A stretch of 64,000 nt of DNA from Pseudomonas syringae KCTC 12500 (GTDB lineage: Bacteria > Pseudomonadota > Gammaproteobacteria > Pseudomonadales > Pseudomonadaceae), in the NCBI RefSeq assembly GCF_000507185.2, contig NZ_AYTM02000002.1, forward strand, positions 4,995,501 through 5,059,500, in the 5' to 3' direction. The position numbers and the translations under genes are program-made. A model generated the notes under the pieces. That model was given only the letters and a program-made list of their open reading frames with translations, was not told where the DNA came from and made no database searches. Positions 36,321-45,673 of this stretch are shown here, piece by piece. The stretch's first letter is position 1. The number at the start of each line of letters is the position of its first letter.

Positions 36321-37468
36321 ACATCCCCCAGCGCCAGAATCGTCGCGACCAGCGCCTGGCCTCTGGGCACCAGGGTGTTCAGTTCCAGGTACTCGCGGTC
36401 GGTGTGGACCTTGCCGCCCACCGGGCCGAGGCCGCACAGGGTCGGGATCCCCAGGCTGGCGGTAAAACCCGAGTCGGCGCAGCCCCCGGTGAATTCGCCT
36501 TCCACGCTGAAACCCAGTTCCTGCGCGAGGCGCTGATAAATACTCAGCAACTCGGTGCTGTGTCGGGCTTCCATCGGCAGGAAGGTGGTGGCTTCCAGCA
36601 GTCTGGCTGACGTACCGGGCAGTTCCTCTTCGGCGACGATCGCCTGCACGGCGGCAAGTATTTCCGTCCATTGGCGAAGCTCGACAAAGCGCACGTCGAG
36701 CTTCGCCGTGGTGCTGGGCGCTACCGTGTTGCTGGAGGTGCCACCGCAGATCAGCCCGACATTGGTGGTGATGCCCGCTGCGTAATCAGTCAACGCATGC
36801 AACTTGATCACCTTGTGCGCCAGCGCCTGAATGGCACTGGCGCCGTCGGCATGATTGACTCCCGAATGCGCTGCGCGGCCGTTGACTTCGATGATCAGCG
36901 TGGCACCGCCTTTGCGCGCGCTGACCACATTGCCGCTGGCGCGCCCTGGCTCGGGATTGAGCACCGCGCGCGCCTGGCGGGCGTAGTGTTCGATGTGACT
37001 GCGAGCGCTGGCGGAGCCGATTTCCTCGTCGCCGGTATACAGAATCTGCACCGGGAACGGCAGCGGGCCTGCGCGTTTCAATGCCTTCAGCGCAAAGCAG
37101 TTGAGCACCAGTCCGCCTTTCATGTCGGCCACGCCAGGGCCGTAGGCCAGCTCACTGTCTTTTGTGTAGCCGCGTGTTGTAGTGGTGCCCTTGGGGAATA
37201 CGGTGTCGCGGTGACCCAGCAACAACACCGGCTTGCCGGGTCCGCCGGGCAATTCAGCCAGCAACACATCACCGAAACCCTCGACCGGGATACGCTCGAC
37301 GCTGATTCCGTCAGCCTGCAATTGTGCGCAGAGCAGGTCACCGACCGCGTCGACGCCGACCTTGTCGTAACTGTTGGAATCGGTATCGACCAGGCGCTGC
37401 AGCAGCGATTCCATTGCCTCATATTGCTCGGCCAGCCATGCGGTGGCGTGCAGTTGTGCCTCATTCAT
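36317..37468 (-). CDS. M20-family metallopeptidase (carboxypeptidase G2 type)
   Basis: Zinc carboxypeptidase or aminoacylase of 383 residues. Metal-binding blocks: GHRDTVFPKG near residue 85, YGPGVADMKGG with the bridging Asp near 115, DEEIGS near 147, and VHTDREYLEL near the end. Similar to glutamate carboxypeptidases that release C-terminal glutamate. The stop lies inside a palindromic repeat. It overlaps the preceding M20 gene by 4 bases, so both belong to the ABC transporter operon. Confidence 0.9.
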   Translation of the reverse strand: MNEAQLHATAWLAEQYEAMESLLQRLVDTDSNSYDKVGVDAVGDLLCAQLQADGISVERIPVEGFGDVLLAELPGGPGKPVLLLGHRDTVFPKGTTTTRGYTKDSELAYGPGVADMKGGLVLNCFALKALKRAGPLPFPVQILYTGDEEIGSASARSHIEHYARQARAVLNPEPGRASGNVVSARKGGATLIIEVNGRAAHSGVNHADGASAIQALAHKVIKLHALTDYAAGITTNVGLICGGTSSNTVAPSTTAKLDVRFVELRQWTEILAAVQAIVAEEELPGTSARLLEATTFLPMEARHSTELLSIYQRLAQELGFSVEGEFTGGCADSGFTASLGIPTLCGLGPVGGKVHTDREYLELNTLVPRGQALVATILALGDV

Positions 37469-38892
37469 TCACTCAACTCCTGTGCCCGCTGCTCCCGTGT
37501 CAGTCGTGCGCCGTCCGTGCCGAGGTCCCAGAACAGTCCGGCCATGATTTGCAGGCTCTCCTTGACCACCGGAGCCAGCAAGTGCTCATCAGGCGCATGC
37601 TGCGAGCACGCCGGGTATGAGTGTGGCACCCAGACCGTCGGCAGGCCCAGCACTTCAGCGAACACGTCATTGGGCAGCGAACCGCCCAGATTGGGCAGCA
37701 GTGCGGGTTTCTTGCCGGTGGTGGTGGCCAGCGAATCCAGCGCCCAACCGACCCACGGGCTGTTCGGCGACAGGCGCGTGGCGTGCATCACGTCCATACG
37801 CGTCTGCCTGACCTCGACACGATCGAAGCCATGGGCATCGAGGTGCGCGCGCACCGCGGGGATGAACGCGTTGTAATCGCTGTCGACCACAAAGCGAATG
37901 TGACACAACGCGTGAGCCTTGCCGGGAATGGCGTGTACCGGGGCGTCCGGGTTGCCGGTCTTGAAAGCGAGGACGTCGAGGGTGTTCCAGCCGAAGACTT
38001 TTTCGCTGAGCGACAGCGCCGGGTTGCCCCAGTCGGCGTCGATGTCAGGATCGCCGGGGCCGCCGCCGACCTCGATATCCGCCAACGCGGCCTTCACAGC
38101 GTCGGGAATGGCTTTGGGCATCAGCCCTGCGACTTTCACCCGGCCATGGTCATCGACCATGCTGGCGATCGCATTGGCCAGAATGATCCCCGGGTTGGCC
38201 AGCAGGCCGCCCCAGTTTCCGGAATGGTGCGCACCTTCGCGCAGGTTCACCGTCAGCTCGAAGTTGAACACCCCGCGCGAGCCGAGAAACAGGGTAGGGC
38301 GTGCCGCTGCGAGGCGCGGGCCATCGGAGGCGATAAAGATGTCGGCGGCGAGCTCTTCGGCGTGGGCCTGGCAGAATGCGCTCAGTCCGGGAGAGCCATC
38401 TTCTTCGCCCATTTCCAGAAGCAGTTTGACGTTGAAGCCCAGCTTGCCATCGCGAGCCTTGAGGGTCTGCTCCAGTGCCGTCAGGTTGATCAGGTGCTGA
38501 CCCTTGTTGTCGGCGGTGCCGCGCCCGTACCAGCGCTCGCCACGTTCGATCACCTGCCACGGCGACAGGCCTGTCTGCCACTGCGCGTCATAGCCGCGAA
38601 CCACGTCGCCGTGGCCGTAACTGAGCAGCGTTGGCAGTTCAGCGGCTTCGATGCGCGTGGCGATCATCAGTGGGCCGCGTCCGGCGACCGGGTTGTCATG
38701 CACGGTAACGCTGAAACCCAGGCGCTCGACATGCGGGGTGATGAACTCATGAAGATAACGATACAGCTCGGGCAGGCTCTCGGCCTCCTGGCTTTGGGTC
38801 GGGTAGGCAACGCTTCTGCCGAGCAGGGCGAAAAAGGCGCCGTTGTCGAACTGTTCAGTGACGTTTTCAATGGCGTGCGAACGGCTACTCAT
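37465..38892 (-). CDS. M20-family dipeptidase
   Basis: A second, longer M20 enzyme, 475 residues. Metal motifs: LSYGHGDVV near residue 83, WYGRGTADNKGQHL near 118, and MGEEDGSPGLSAF near 150. The lid domain lies between about 200 and 330. The ATG at 38892 overlaps the stop of the ATPase gene upstream (ATGA), which fixes the start; the longer frame to 39000 is a run-through. The substrate is probably a peptide imported by the adjacent transporter. Confidence 0.9.
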   Translation of the reverse strand: MSSRSHAIENVTEQFDNGAFFALLGRSVAYPTQSQEAESLPELYRYLHEFITPHVERLGFSVTVHDNPVAGRGPLMIATRIEAAELPTLLSYGHGDVVRGYDAQWQTGLSPWQVIERGERWYGRGTADNKGQHLINLTALEQTLKARDGKLGFNVKLLLEMGEEDGSPGLSAFCQAHAEELAADIFIASDGPRLAAARPTLFLGSRGVFNFELTVNLREGAHHSGNWGGLLANPGIILANAIASMVDDHGRVKVAGLMPKAIPDAVKAALADIEVGGGPGDPDIDADWGNPALSLSEKVFGWNTLDVLAFKTGNPDAPVHAIPGKAHALCHIRFVVDSDYNAFIPAVRAHLDAHGFDRVEVRQTRMDVMHATRLSPNSPWVGWALDSLATTTGKKPALLPNLGGSLPNDVFAEVLGLPTVWVPHSYPACSQHAPDEHLLAPVVKESLQIMAGLFWDLGTDGARLTREQRAQELSE

Positions 38893-39911
38893 GAGGGCAT
38901 CTGCTCCAGAGGTTTCGAGGTGTCGTGCAGGTGGCAGCGGACGGTTCCGCCTTCCATGCGGCCAATGGCCGGGGCTTTTTCCTTGCACACCGGCATGCAC
39001 GCCGGGCAGCGCGGATGAAAGGCGCAGCCGGACGGCGGCGACATGGGATTGGGAAAGGTGCCGTGCAAACCCAGATCGGGAATCCCCAGATGCGGGTCCG
39101 GGGTCAGCACCGAGTCCAGCAACGCCTGGGTGTAGGGATGGCCGGGCCGGGCGAACAATGATTCGCGGCTGCGCTCTTCAACGATCCGCCCCAGGTACAT
39201 GACCGCCACGCGGTCGGCCAGATGTTCGATGACGGCCAGGTTGTGGCTGATCAGCAGGTAAGTCAGGCCGAATTCCTGTTTGAGGTCCTGCAACAGATTG
39301 AGGATCTGCGCTTGCACCGAAACGTCCAGCGCCGAAGTCGGTTCGTCGCAGATCAACACATCCGGGCGCATCACCAGCGCCCGGGCAATCGCCACACGCT
39401 GGCGCTGGCCACCGGAAAGCTGGCTCGGGTAACTGTCGATCACGCGCTTGGGCAAGCCGACCACGTCCATCATCGCTTCGGCGCGCTGGCGACGTTCGGC
39501 CGGGGTGCCGATGCCATGCACGATCAGCGGCAGCGTGACGATCTCGCGCAGGGTCTTGCGCGGGTTGAGTGACGAGTAGGGGTCCTGAAAGATCGGCTGA
39601 ATGCGCCGCGCCATCTCCTTGCGGTCGGTGCCGGCGAGGTGCTTGCCGTTGACCAGTACGTCGCCGCTGCTGGGCGCAAGCAGCCCCAGCAGCATCTTCG
39701 CCAGGGTACTTTTACCGCAGCCCGATTCGCCGACCAGCCCGAGTGTTTCGCCACGCATCAGGCGTAGCGACACACCATCGACGGCTTTGAGCGTGGCATT
39801 GGGTTTGAAAAAACCACGACTGATGCTGAATTCGCGGCGTATATCGCACAGCTCCAGCGCGATGTCTTTCTTGACGCTGGGATTCGGAACCTGTTTCACG
39901 GCGGTATTCAT
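38889..39911 (-). CDS. Peptide ABC transporter ATP-binding protein (DppF-like)
   Basis: ATPase of an oligopeptide/dipeptide-type importer, 340 residues. Walker A LVGESGCGKSTLAK near residue 59, signature [15 protein letters not shown] near 168, Walker B VLICDEPTSALD, and the C-terminal oligopeptide-type motif with CAFHPRCPACMPVC (possible Fe-S or zinc cysteines). It is 4-base coupled to both neighbours. Confidence 0.93.
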   Translation of the reverse strand: MNTAVKQVPNPSVKKDIALELCDIRREFSISRGFFKPNATLKAVDGVSLRLMRGETLGLVGESGCGKSTLAKMLLGLLAPSSGDVLVNGKHLAGTDRKEMARRIQPIFQDPYSSLNPRKTLREIVTLPLIVHGIGTPAERRQRAEAMMDVVGLPKRVIDSYPSQLSGGQRQRVAIARALVMRPDVLICDEPTSALDVSVQAQILNLLQDLKQEFGLTYLLISHNLAVIEHLADRVAVMYLGRIVEERSRESLFARPGHPYTQALLDSVLTPDPHLGIPDLGLHGTFPNPMSPPSGCAFHPRCPACMPVCKEKAPAIGRMEGGTVRCHLHDTSKPLEQMPS

Positions 39912-40909
39912 GACGGTACGCCCTCAAGGTGAAACGCAGGCTCGGCGCCCGCTGCGGCAAACAGGCAGCGGGTCATGTGGTTGTGGCTATTGATCGGCGG
40001 GATGTCGTCGGCACAGGCGGGGATCGCCTGCGGGCAGCGATTGCGAAATGCGCAGCCGTGTTGCTCGCCCACCAGGCTGGGCACCAGCCCCGGAATCGAC
40101 CCCAGCGGCTGGCCCGGCTGAGTGCGCCCGGGGATCGGTATGCTTGCCAGCAAGCCGCGGGTATAGGGATGTTGCGGGTTCTCGAACAACTCGATGGCCG
40201 GGGCGGTCTCGACGATCTGTCCGGCGTACATCACCGCGACCCGGTCGGCGATACGTGCCACCAGCCCTAGGTCGTGGGTGATGAAGATCACGGCCAGACC
40301 CAGCTCCTTCTGAATGTCGCGGATCAGGCGCAGGATCTGCGCCTGAATGGTCACGTCCAGCGCAGTGGTCGGTTCGTCGGCGATGATCACGTCCGGTTCG
40401 CACATCAGGGCCATGGCGATGATCACCCGCTGGCGCAGGCCTCCGGACAATTGGTGCGGGTACTGGCGCAAGCGCTCGCTCGCGTTGCTGATCCCGACTT
40501 TCTCGAGCATTTGCGCGGCGCGCTGCAGGGCCTCCTTGCGGGACACCTTGCGGTGTCGGGTGAGCACTTCGCTGAGCTGATCGCCAATGCTGTAGGCCGG
40601 GTTCAGCGAGGTCATGGGCTCCTGAAAGATCATCGCCAGGCGGTTGCCGCGCAGGTCGCACATCTGCCGCTCGCTCTGGGTCAGCATGTCGATGCCGTCC
40701 AGGCTCAGCGTCGTTGCGGTACGCCGGGCCTTGCGCGGCAGCAGGTCCATGAGCGCCAGCGAAGTCAGGGATTTGCCGCAGCCGGACTCGCCGACGATGC
40801 ACAGCATTTCGCCACGCTCGACCTGAAAGTCCAGGCCGCGCACTGCGTGCAGCGTGTCTTGCCCGAGAGGAATCTCGACACGCAGGTTTTCAACATGCAA
40901 AAGCGCCAT
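39908..40909 (-). CDS. Peptide ABC transporter ATP-binding protein (DppD-like)
   Basis: Partner ATPase, 333 residues. Walker A IVGESGCGKSLTSLAL near residue 39, signature LSGGLRQRVIIAMAL near 154, Walker B VIIADEPTTALD, and the C-terminal CAFRNRCPQAIPAC cysteine cluster typical for this subfamily. It lies between the permease and DppF-like genes. Confidence 0.93.
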   Translation of the reverse strand: MALLHVENLRVEIPLGQDTLHAVRGLDFQVERGEMLCIVGESGCGKSLTSLALMDLLPRKARRTATTLSLDGIDMLTQSERQMCDLRGNRLAMIFQEPMTSLNPAYSIGDQLSEVLTRHRKVSRKEALQRAAQMLEKVGISNASERLRQYPHQLSGGLRQRVIIAMALMCEPDVIIADEPTTALDVTIQAQILRLIRDIQKELGLAVIFITHDLGLVARIADRVAVMYAGQIVETAPAIELFENPQHPYTRGLLASIPIPGRTQPGQPLGSIPGLVPSLVGEQHGCAFRNRCPQAIPACADDIPPINSHNHMTRCLFAAAGAEPAFHLEGVPS

Positions 40910-40925
40910 GTGCGTATCTCCTCTG

Positions 40926-41834
40926 TCAGTTGCGCCCGTCGGGCAGGATCAGGTCGCGCAGGCCGTCACCGACCAGGTTGATGCCCAGCACCAGCACCAT
41001 CAGGGCGACGCCGGGAATGGCGATGACCCAAGGGGAAAAGAACATGTACGGTTTGCCCTCGGCGATCATCAGCCCCCATGAAGGAATGGGCGGCTGCACG
41101 CCAACCCCGAGAAACGACAGGGCCGACTCGAGGAGGATTGCGTGAGCCATTTCCAGCGTAGCCACGACGATCAGCGCACCGACCAGATTGGGCAGGATTT
41201 CGCTGGCCAGAATGCGCAGCGTCGAGCAGCCCAGGGCCTGGGCCGAGGCGACGTATTCAGCGTCGCGAATCTGCTGCACGGCAGCGCGTACCACCACGGC
41301 AAAGCGGTCCCAGAGCAGGCAGCCAAGCAGCACGATCACCACTTTCAGCGAGCCACCGATCAGCGACGCGGAGGCCAGCGCGATCATCACCACCGGCATC
41401 GCCAGGCGGGTGGTAATCAGGTAGCTGATCAGTGCATCGGTCTTGCCGCCGAAGTAGCCGGCCAGCAGACCCATGATGGTGCCGATGATTCCGGAGATCA
41501 GCGCGGCCGATAAGCCGATAAACAGCGAGATGCGTGCGCCGTAGAGCAGGCGTGACAGGTAATCGCGGCCCAGTTTGTCGGTACCCAGCACGTAGTCCCA
41601 GGTGCCGTTGGCCATCCACACCGGCGGTTTCATGCGCAACATCACGTCCTGCGCATAAGGGTCGTAGGGGGCCAGCCAGGGGGCGAGCAGTGCGCCGAGC
41701 AGGATGATCAGCAGCAGTACCGCGCCGATGGCGAAGCCGCGATGCGCGAAGCTGCTGCGCAACGTGCGCCAGACGCTGCGCGCTGGAGGCTGGTAATCGT
41801 TGATCAGCAGCGGCGATGAGGTGGTTGTGCTCAT
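40926..41834 (-). CDS. Peptide ABC transporter permease (DppC-like)
   Basis: Inner-membrane permease, 302 residues with an N-terminal cytoplasmic segment and about six helices. The LGTDKLGRDYLSRLLYGARISL block near residue 92 and the EAA loop (YVASAQALGCSTLRILASEILPNLVG) near 197 mark the family. It follows the other permease after 8 bases. Confidence 0.92.
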   Translation of the reverse strand: MSTTTSSPLLINDYQPPARSVWRTLRSSFAHRGFAIGAVLLLIILLGALLAPWLAPYDPYAQDVMLRMKPPVWMANGTWDYVLGTDKLGRDYLSRLLYGARISLFIGLSAALISGIIGTIMGLLAGYFGGKTDALISYLITTRLAMPVVMIALASASLIGGSLKVVIVLLGCLLWDRFAVVVRAAVQQIRDAEYVASAQALGCSTLRILASEILPNLVGALIVVATLEMAHAILLESALSFLGVGVQPPIPSWGLMIAEGKPYMFFSPWVIAIPGVALMVLVLGINLVGDGLRDLILPDGRN

Positions 41835-41842
41835 GGGGCCTC

Positions 41843-42760
41843 CTATTTCACGCGGATGCGCGGGTCGAGCAGTGCGTTGAGCACGTCGGCCAGCAGGGTG
41901 AGGACGATGTAGATCACCGCAATCAACAGCACGACCGCCTGCACCACCGGGAAATCGTCACGGGCAATCGCATCCCAGGCCAGCTGGCCAATGCCCTGCA
42001 GCGAGAAAACCGTTTCGATGACCACCGAACCGCCGAGCATGAAGCCGAATTCCACGGCGGCGAGGGCCACCACCGGAATCAGCGCGTTGCGCAACGCATG
42101 CTTGAACAGCACGGTGGCGGGGCGCAGGCCCTTGGCCCGCGCGGTGCGGATGTAATCGGAATTGAGCACGTCGAGCATGCCCGCACGGGTCAGGCGCATG
42201 ATCGCCGGCGTGGCGTAATAACCGAGGGCGATGGCCGGCATCACGAAGTGCGCCCAGGTCGAATTGCCTGATACCGGCAGCCATTTCAGGGTGACCGAGA
42301 ACACCACGATCAGCATCAGTGCGAACCAGAAACTCGGCATGGCCTGACCCAGTACTGCGATGCTCAGTGCCAGGCGATCAATCCACGTGTCGCGTTTCAC
42401 CGCGGCCAGCACACCCAGCGGAATGGCGATCAGCAGCGCAATACTCAGGGCCATCGCTCCCAGTCCGAGGGTGATCGACAGGCGCGAGGCGATCAGGTTG
42501 TAGACCGACTCCTGAAAGAAGAACGAATCGCCCAGATCAAGACGCACCACGTCGGCCAGCCATTCGAAATACTGCGTAACCAACGGCTTGTTGAGGCCGT
42601 ACTGCACCCGGATCTGTTCGATCTGCTCGCTGCTGGCTTCCGGGCCACCGATGGCAGTGGCCAGATCGCCGGACAGGTGCAGCAGGGAAAAGCTGATCAC
42701 CGACACGGTAATCGCTACGCACAGGGCGATGCCCAGGCGGCGCAAGAGAAATCCGAACAT
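41843..42760 (-). CDS. Peptide ABC transporter permease (DppB-like)
   Basis: Inner-membrane permease, 305 residues. MFGFLLRRLGIALCVAITVSVISF is the usual first helix, and the EAA loop is YIRTARAKGLRPATVLFKHALRNALIP near 215. The ATG at 42760 matches the family start; the frame to 42811 is a leader run-through. It pairs with the DppC-like protein. Confidence 0.92.
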   Translation of the reverse strand: MFGFLLRRLGIALCVAITVSVISFSLLHLSGDLATAIGGPEASSEQIEQIRVQYGLNKPLVTQYFEWLADVVRLDLGDSFFFQESVYNLIASRLSITLGLGAMALSIALLIAIPLGVLAAVKRDTWIDRLALSIAVLGQAMPSFWFALMLIVVFSVTLKWLPVSGNSTWAHFVMPAIALGYYATPAIMRLTRAGMLDVLNSDYIRTARAKGLRPATVLFKHALRNALIPVVALAAVEFGFMLGGSVVIETVFSLQGIGQLAWDAIARDDFPVVQAVVLLIAVIYIVLTLLADVLNALLDPRIRVK

Positions 42761-42862
42761 GGCAAGTGACCTTGTGTTCAGGGAGTGACGGGGTGGCTGA
42801 ACCTGCTGCAAGACGCGTCGTGCGCCTCACAGCCCGGTTCGCCGACTGGCCTGGGCAAGCGC

Positions 42863-44383
42863 TTATTTCCAGCTCGACAGCACGAAGCGCGGCAGCTCGT
42901 CCGGGTAAGGCTTGAAATTCAGGTCCGAGACATAGGCGTAGTTCATCGAGTAGTTGAACAGCGGCGCCCAGTAGGCCTGCTCGCTGATGCGCTGCAACGC
43001 CTTGCGGTAGTTGTCCTTGCGCACCTGCGGGTCCAGCGCGTTGTCGGCGGTCTGCAGCCAGCCCTGGACTTGCGGGTCCTTGATGTTGTCGTCGGGGTTG
43101 CCCTTGAACCAGGTGCCGGCCGACGCCGAGGTGTCGAGGATCGAGAACGAGCCCCAGGCCTGGAACGACATCGGTACCTTACCGCCGCGCTGCTGATCAC
43201 GCAGGGCGGCGTACTTCAGGTAGCGCAGCTTGGCGTTGATGCCTACGGCGCGCAGATTGCCGATGATGGCTTCCACGTAGTCGCGGTCGCGGTAAGCGAA
43301 GATTTCGGTTTCAAAGCCGTTCGGGTAGCCGGCTTCGGCGAGCAGCGCCTTGGCCTTTGCCGGGTCGTAGTTGTAGACCGTGGCGGCGGTGGTGTCACAA
43401 CCGAACTGGCCAGGGTAGCAGGCGACTTGCAACGGTTTGCTTTCGCCGCCGACCAGTTGCGAAGCCAGCCCGTCCCGATTGATCGCGTAGTTGATCGCCT
43501 GACGTACTTTCAGGTGCTTCATCGGCGAATCGGCGCTGGAGGTACCGCGCGCGTCGAGAATCAGAAAGCCAATGCGCATGGTCGCACCGCTGGTCACCAC
43601 CAGATTGGGCATGGCCTTGAGGTTTTCCGCCTGATCCGGTGCAACCCGCCACGTCCAGTCGACGCCACCGGTCATCAGCTCGGCCAGACGGGTTTCGGCA
43701 TCGGCGATCACCCTGAAGTTGATGTGCCCGATCTTTGGCTGACCCTGAGGGCTGTCCTTGAAGTAGTCCGGGTTCTTGTCCATCTTCACGCCTTCGCCGG
43801 TGGCGATGGCCGTCACCTTGTAAGGCCCGGTGCCGATCGGTTTACGGCTGAAGCCTGCCAGCCCGACTTCTTCGAAATATTTTTTCGGGAACATCGGTAC
43901 GGCGTTGGAGAGGTATTCCAGCGCAGGTGGGAAGGGCTTTTTCAGGTGCAGACGAACGCTGTAATCGCCCAGTTTTTCGGCGCCCTTGATCCAGTCGACG
44001 TTTTGTACCGTGACCACCTTGGACTCGGGAGACACCACATAATTGAGGGTGAACACCACGTCATCTGCGGTAAACGGGTCGCCGTTGTGAAACTTCACGC
44101 CCTGGCGCAGCTGGAAATCGATGGTCGTATCGTCGACCTGTTTCCAGCTGGTGGCGAGCATCGGTTGGTACTCGCCATTGTCCGGGTTGCGATAGACCAG
44201 GTTGTCCCAGATCAGGCGACCGAGGATCACGCCTTCGCGCAAATCGTTGTGATAGGGGCTGATGTTTTCCGGTTCGCTGTCCGAGGCGTAGACCAGTGTG
44301 TCGTCAGCCTTGCCGGCCAGGACGGAGAAGCTGCTGAACAGGCTCAATAGCGCGATGCTGCGAGCGAAACCCTTGATTCCCAT
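42863..44383 (-). CDS. Peptide-type ABC substrate-binding protein
   Basis: Family 5 periplasmic binding protein, 506 residues, with a signal peptide (GFARSIALLSLFSSFSVLAGKA). Blocks include SDSEPENISPYHNDLREGVILGRLIWDNLVYR and VKFHNGDPFTADDVVFTLNY near residue 90. It determines the specificity of the importer; the ligand cannot be read. The ATG at 44383 follows GGAGACG. It is the first gene of the operon, divergent from the LysR gene. Confidence 0.92.
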   Translation of the reverse strand: MGIKGFARSIALLSLFSSFSVLAGKADDTLVYASDSEPENISPYHNDLREGVILGRLIWDNLVYRNPDNGEYQPMLATSWKQVDDTTIDFQLRQGVKFHNGDPFTADDVVFTLNYVVSPESKVVTVQNVDWIKGAEKLGDYSVRLHLKKPFPPALEYLSNAVPMFPKKYFEEVGLAGFSRKPIGTGPYKVTAIATGEGVKMDKNPDYFKDSPQGQPKIGHINFRVIADAETRLAELMTGGVDWTWRVAPDQAENLKAMPNLVVTSGATMRIGFLILDARGTSSADSPMKHLKVRQAINYAINRDGLASQLVGGESKPLQVACYPGQFGCDTTAATVYNYDPAKAKALLAEAGYPNGFETEIFAYRDRDYVEAIIGNLRAVGINAKLRYLKYAALRDQQRGGKVPMSFQAWGSFSILDTSASAGTWFKGNPDDNIKDPQVQGWLQTADNALDPQVRKDNYRKALQRISEQAYWAPLFNYSMNYAYVSDLNFKPYPDELPRFVLSSWK

Positions 44384-44590
44384 GCCGTCGTCTCCAAAAG
44401 GCAAAGTGGATGTATCAAAGGGCAGTGGGTCGCAAATGCGAGAAGAGGGGAAACAACGAGGCCGCAGTGTTCTTTTGATTGGCTTCTTTTGATGAGTTGC
44501 GCCTCGACATGACTCTAGGCAAAGCGTATCAATGCCACAAGCACAATATTTCGAACCTTTCATTGCTGAAAAGGCAACGCAGGAGCATCG

Positions 44591-45499
44591 ATGCAACTCT
44601 ACGGCGTACAGTCCACGGCCTTGCGCTACTTCCTCGAAGTGGCGCGGTGCGGATCGATCAGCGAAGCCTCGATCCGCCTCAATGTCGCGTCTTCGGCGGT
44701 CAGTCGGCAGATCAGCAAACTGGAGCGAGAGCTGGATGCGGTGCTCTTCGAGCGTCAGGCGCGCGGCATGATGCTCAGCGAGGCGGGGGTTCGCCTGGCG
44801 GCCTATGCACGCAAATCACAGCTTGAGGCCGAGCAGGTGGTACTGGAAATTACCGAGCTGCAAGGCTTGCAGCGTGGGCATGTGCGCATCGCCTGCTCGG
44901 AGGGCTTTGCCCTGGATTTTCTGCCGCAGTGCATTGCGCGTTTTCGGCGGCAGTACCAAGGCATCCATTTCTCGATGGAGGTCTGCGCCCCGGCGCAAGC
45001 CACCGAACGGGTGCGCTCGGGCGACGCTGACCTGTGCCTGACTTTCAGCCTGACGCCGCAGAACGAGATCAAGGTCGAGCACATCCACAGCGGCGCGATC
45101 TGCGCAGTGGTCAGTCATAACCATCCGCTGGCCGCACGCAAGGAGGTCACGCTGGCTGAACTGCAGCCTTACGCCATCGCCCTGACCAACACCGACACGA
45201 CCTTGCGCCAGTTGTTCGATATCTGCTGCGGTGTGCAGGGCCTGCTGTTCGATCCGGTGCTGACCAGCAATTACATCGGCGCCTTGCTGCGGTTTGTTCG
45301 GGAGGAGGGCGGAATCAGCCTGTCCAGCGAGATGACGCTGGATAAACGCGCCCATGAAAAACAGCTCAAATCGCTGCCGATCAGTGACGATGGCATGAAG
45401 GCACGGCGTATCGAGTTGCAAAGCATGGCAGGGCGCAATCTGCCGGCGGCAGTCGCTGCCTTTCGTGATTTTCTGATCGAGGAGCTGGCAAAGACCTGA
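44591..45499 (+). CDS. LysR-family transcriptional regulator
   Basis: A 302-residue regulator. Helix-turn-helix at residues about 5-65 (YFLEVARCGSISEASIRLNVASSAVSRQISKLERELDAVLFER). The effector domain follows (residues 90-300). It is divergent from the ABC/M20 operon across 207 bases, so it probably controls that operon and itself; no clear T-N11-A site could be singled out. Confidence 0.92.
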   Translation: MQLYGVQSTALRYFLEVARCGSISEASIRLNVASSAVSRQISKLERELDAVLFERQARGMMLSEAGVRLAAYARKSQLEAEQVVLEITELQGLQRGHVRIACSEGFALDFLPQCIARFRRQYQGIHFSMEVCAPAQATERVRSGDADLCLTFSLTPQNEIKVEHIHSGAICAVVSHNHPLAARKEVTLAELQPYAIALTNTDTTLRQLFDICCGVQGLLFDPVLTSNYIGALLRFVREEGGISLSSEMTLDKRAHEKQLKSLPISDDGMKARRIELQSMAGRNLPAAVAAFRDFLIEELAKT

Positions 45500-45566
45500 G
45501 CCGCTGGCGGTATTGCAGGAGCGTTGTGTGGAGTGAGTAACCTTTGGTTGATGAAGTTCGCGAGCA

Positions 45567-45587
45567 TGATGTTATAGTGTAACGAAT
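45567..45587 (+). promoter_or_regulatory. Putative Zur box upstream of folE2
   Basis: ATGATGTTATAGTGTAACG closely resembles the gammaproteobacterial Zur consensus with GTTATA-N-TATAAC symmetry. It lies about 90 bases upstream of folE2, a gene known to be Zur-controlled in pseudomonads. Confidence 0.65.
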
Positions 45588-45673
45588 TTATGGCCGTGTG
45601 CTGCACGGCTGTGAACCGCCAACATCAGGCTTCGCCCGCGTGGTGAAGTTCGCCAACGAGACGAACGACGCAC

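Noticed and set aside
37621..39018. 465-codon plus-strand frame
   Set aside because: Antisense to the M20 dipeptidase, which carries all metal-binding motifs.
42785..44350. Long open frame (521 codons) on the plus strand
   Set aside because: It lies wholly antisense to the binding-protein gene, which has clear family motifs; GC-rich codon bias creates such shadows.
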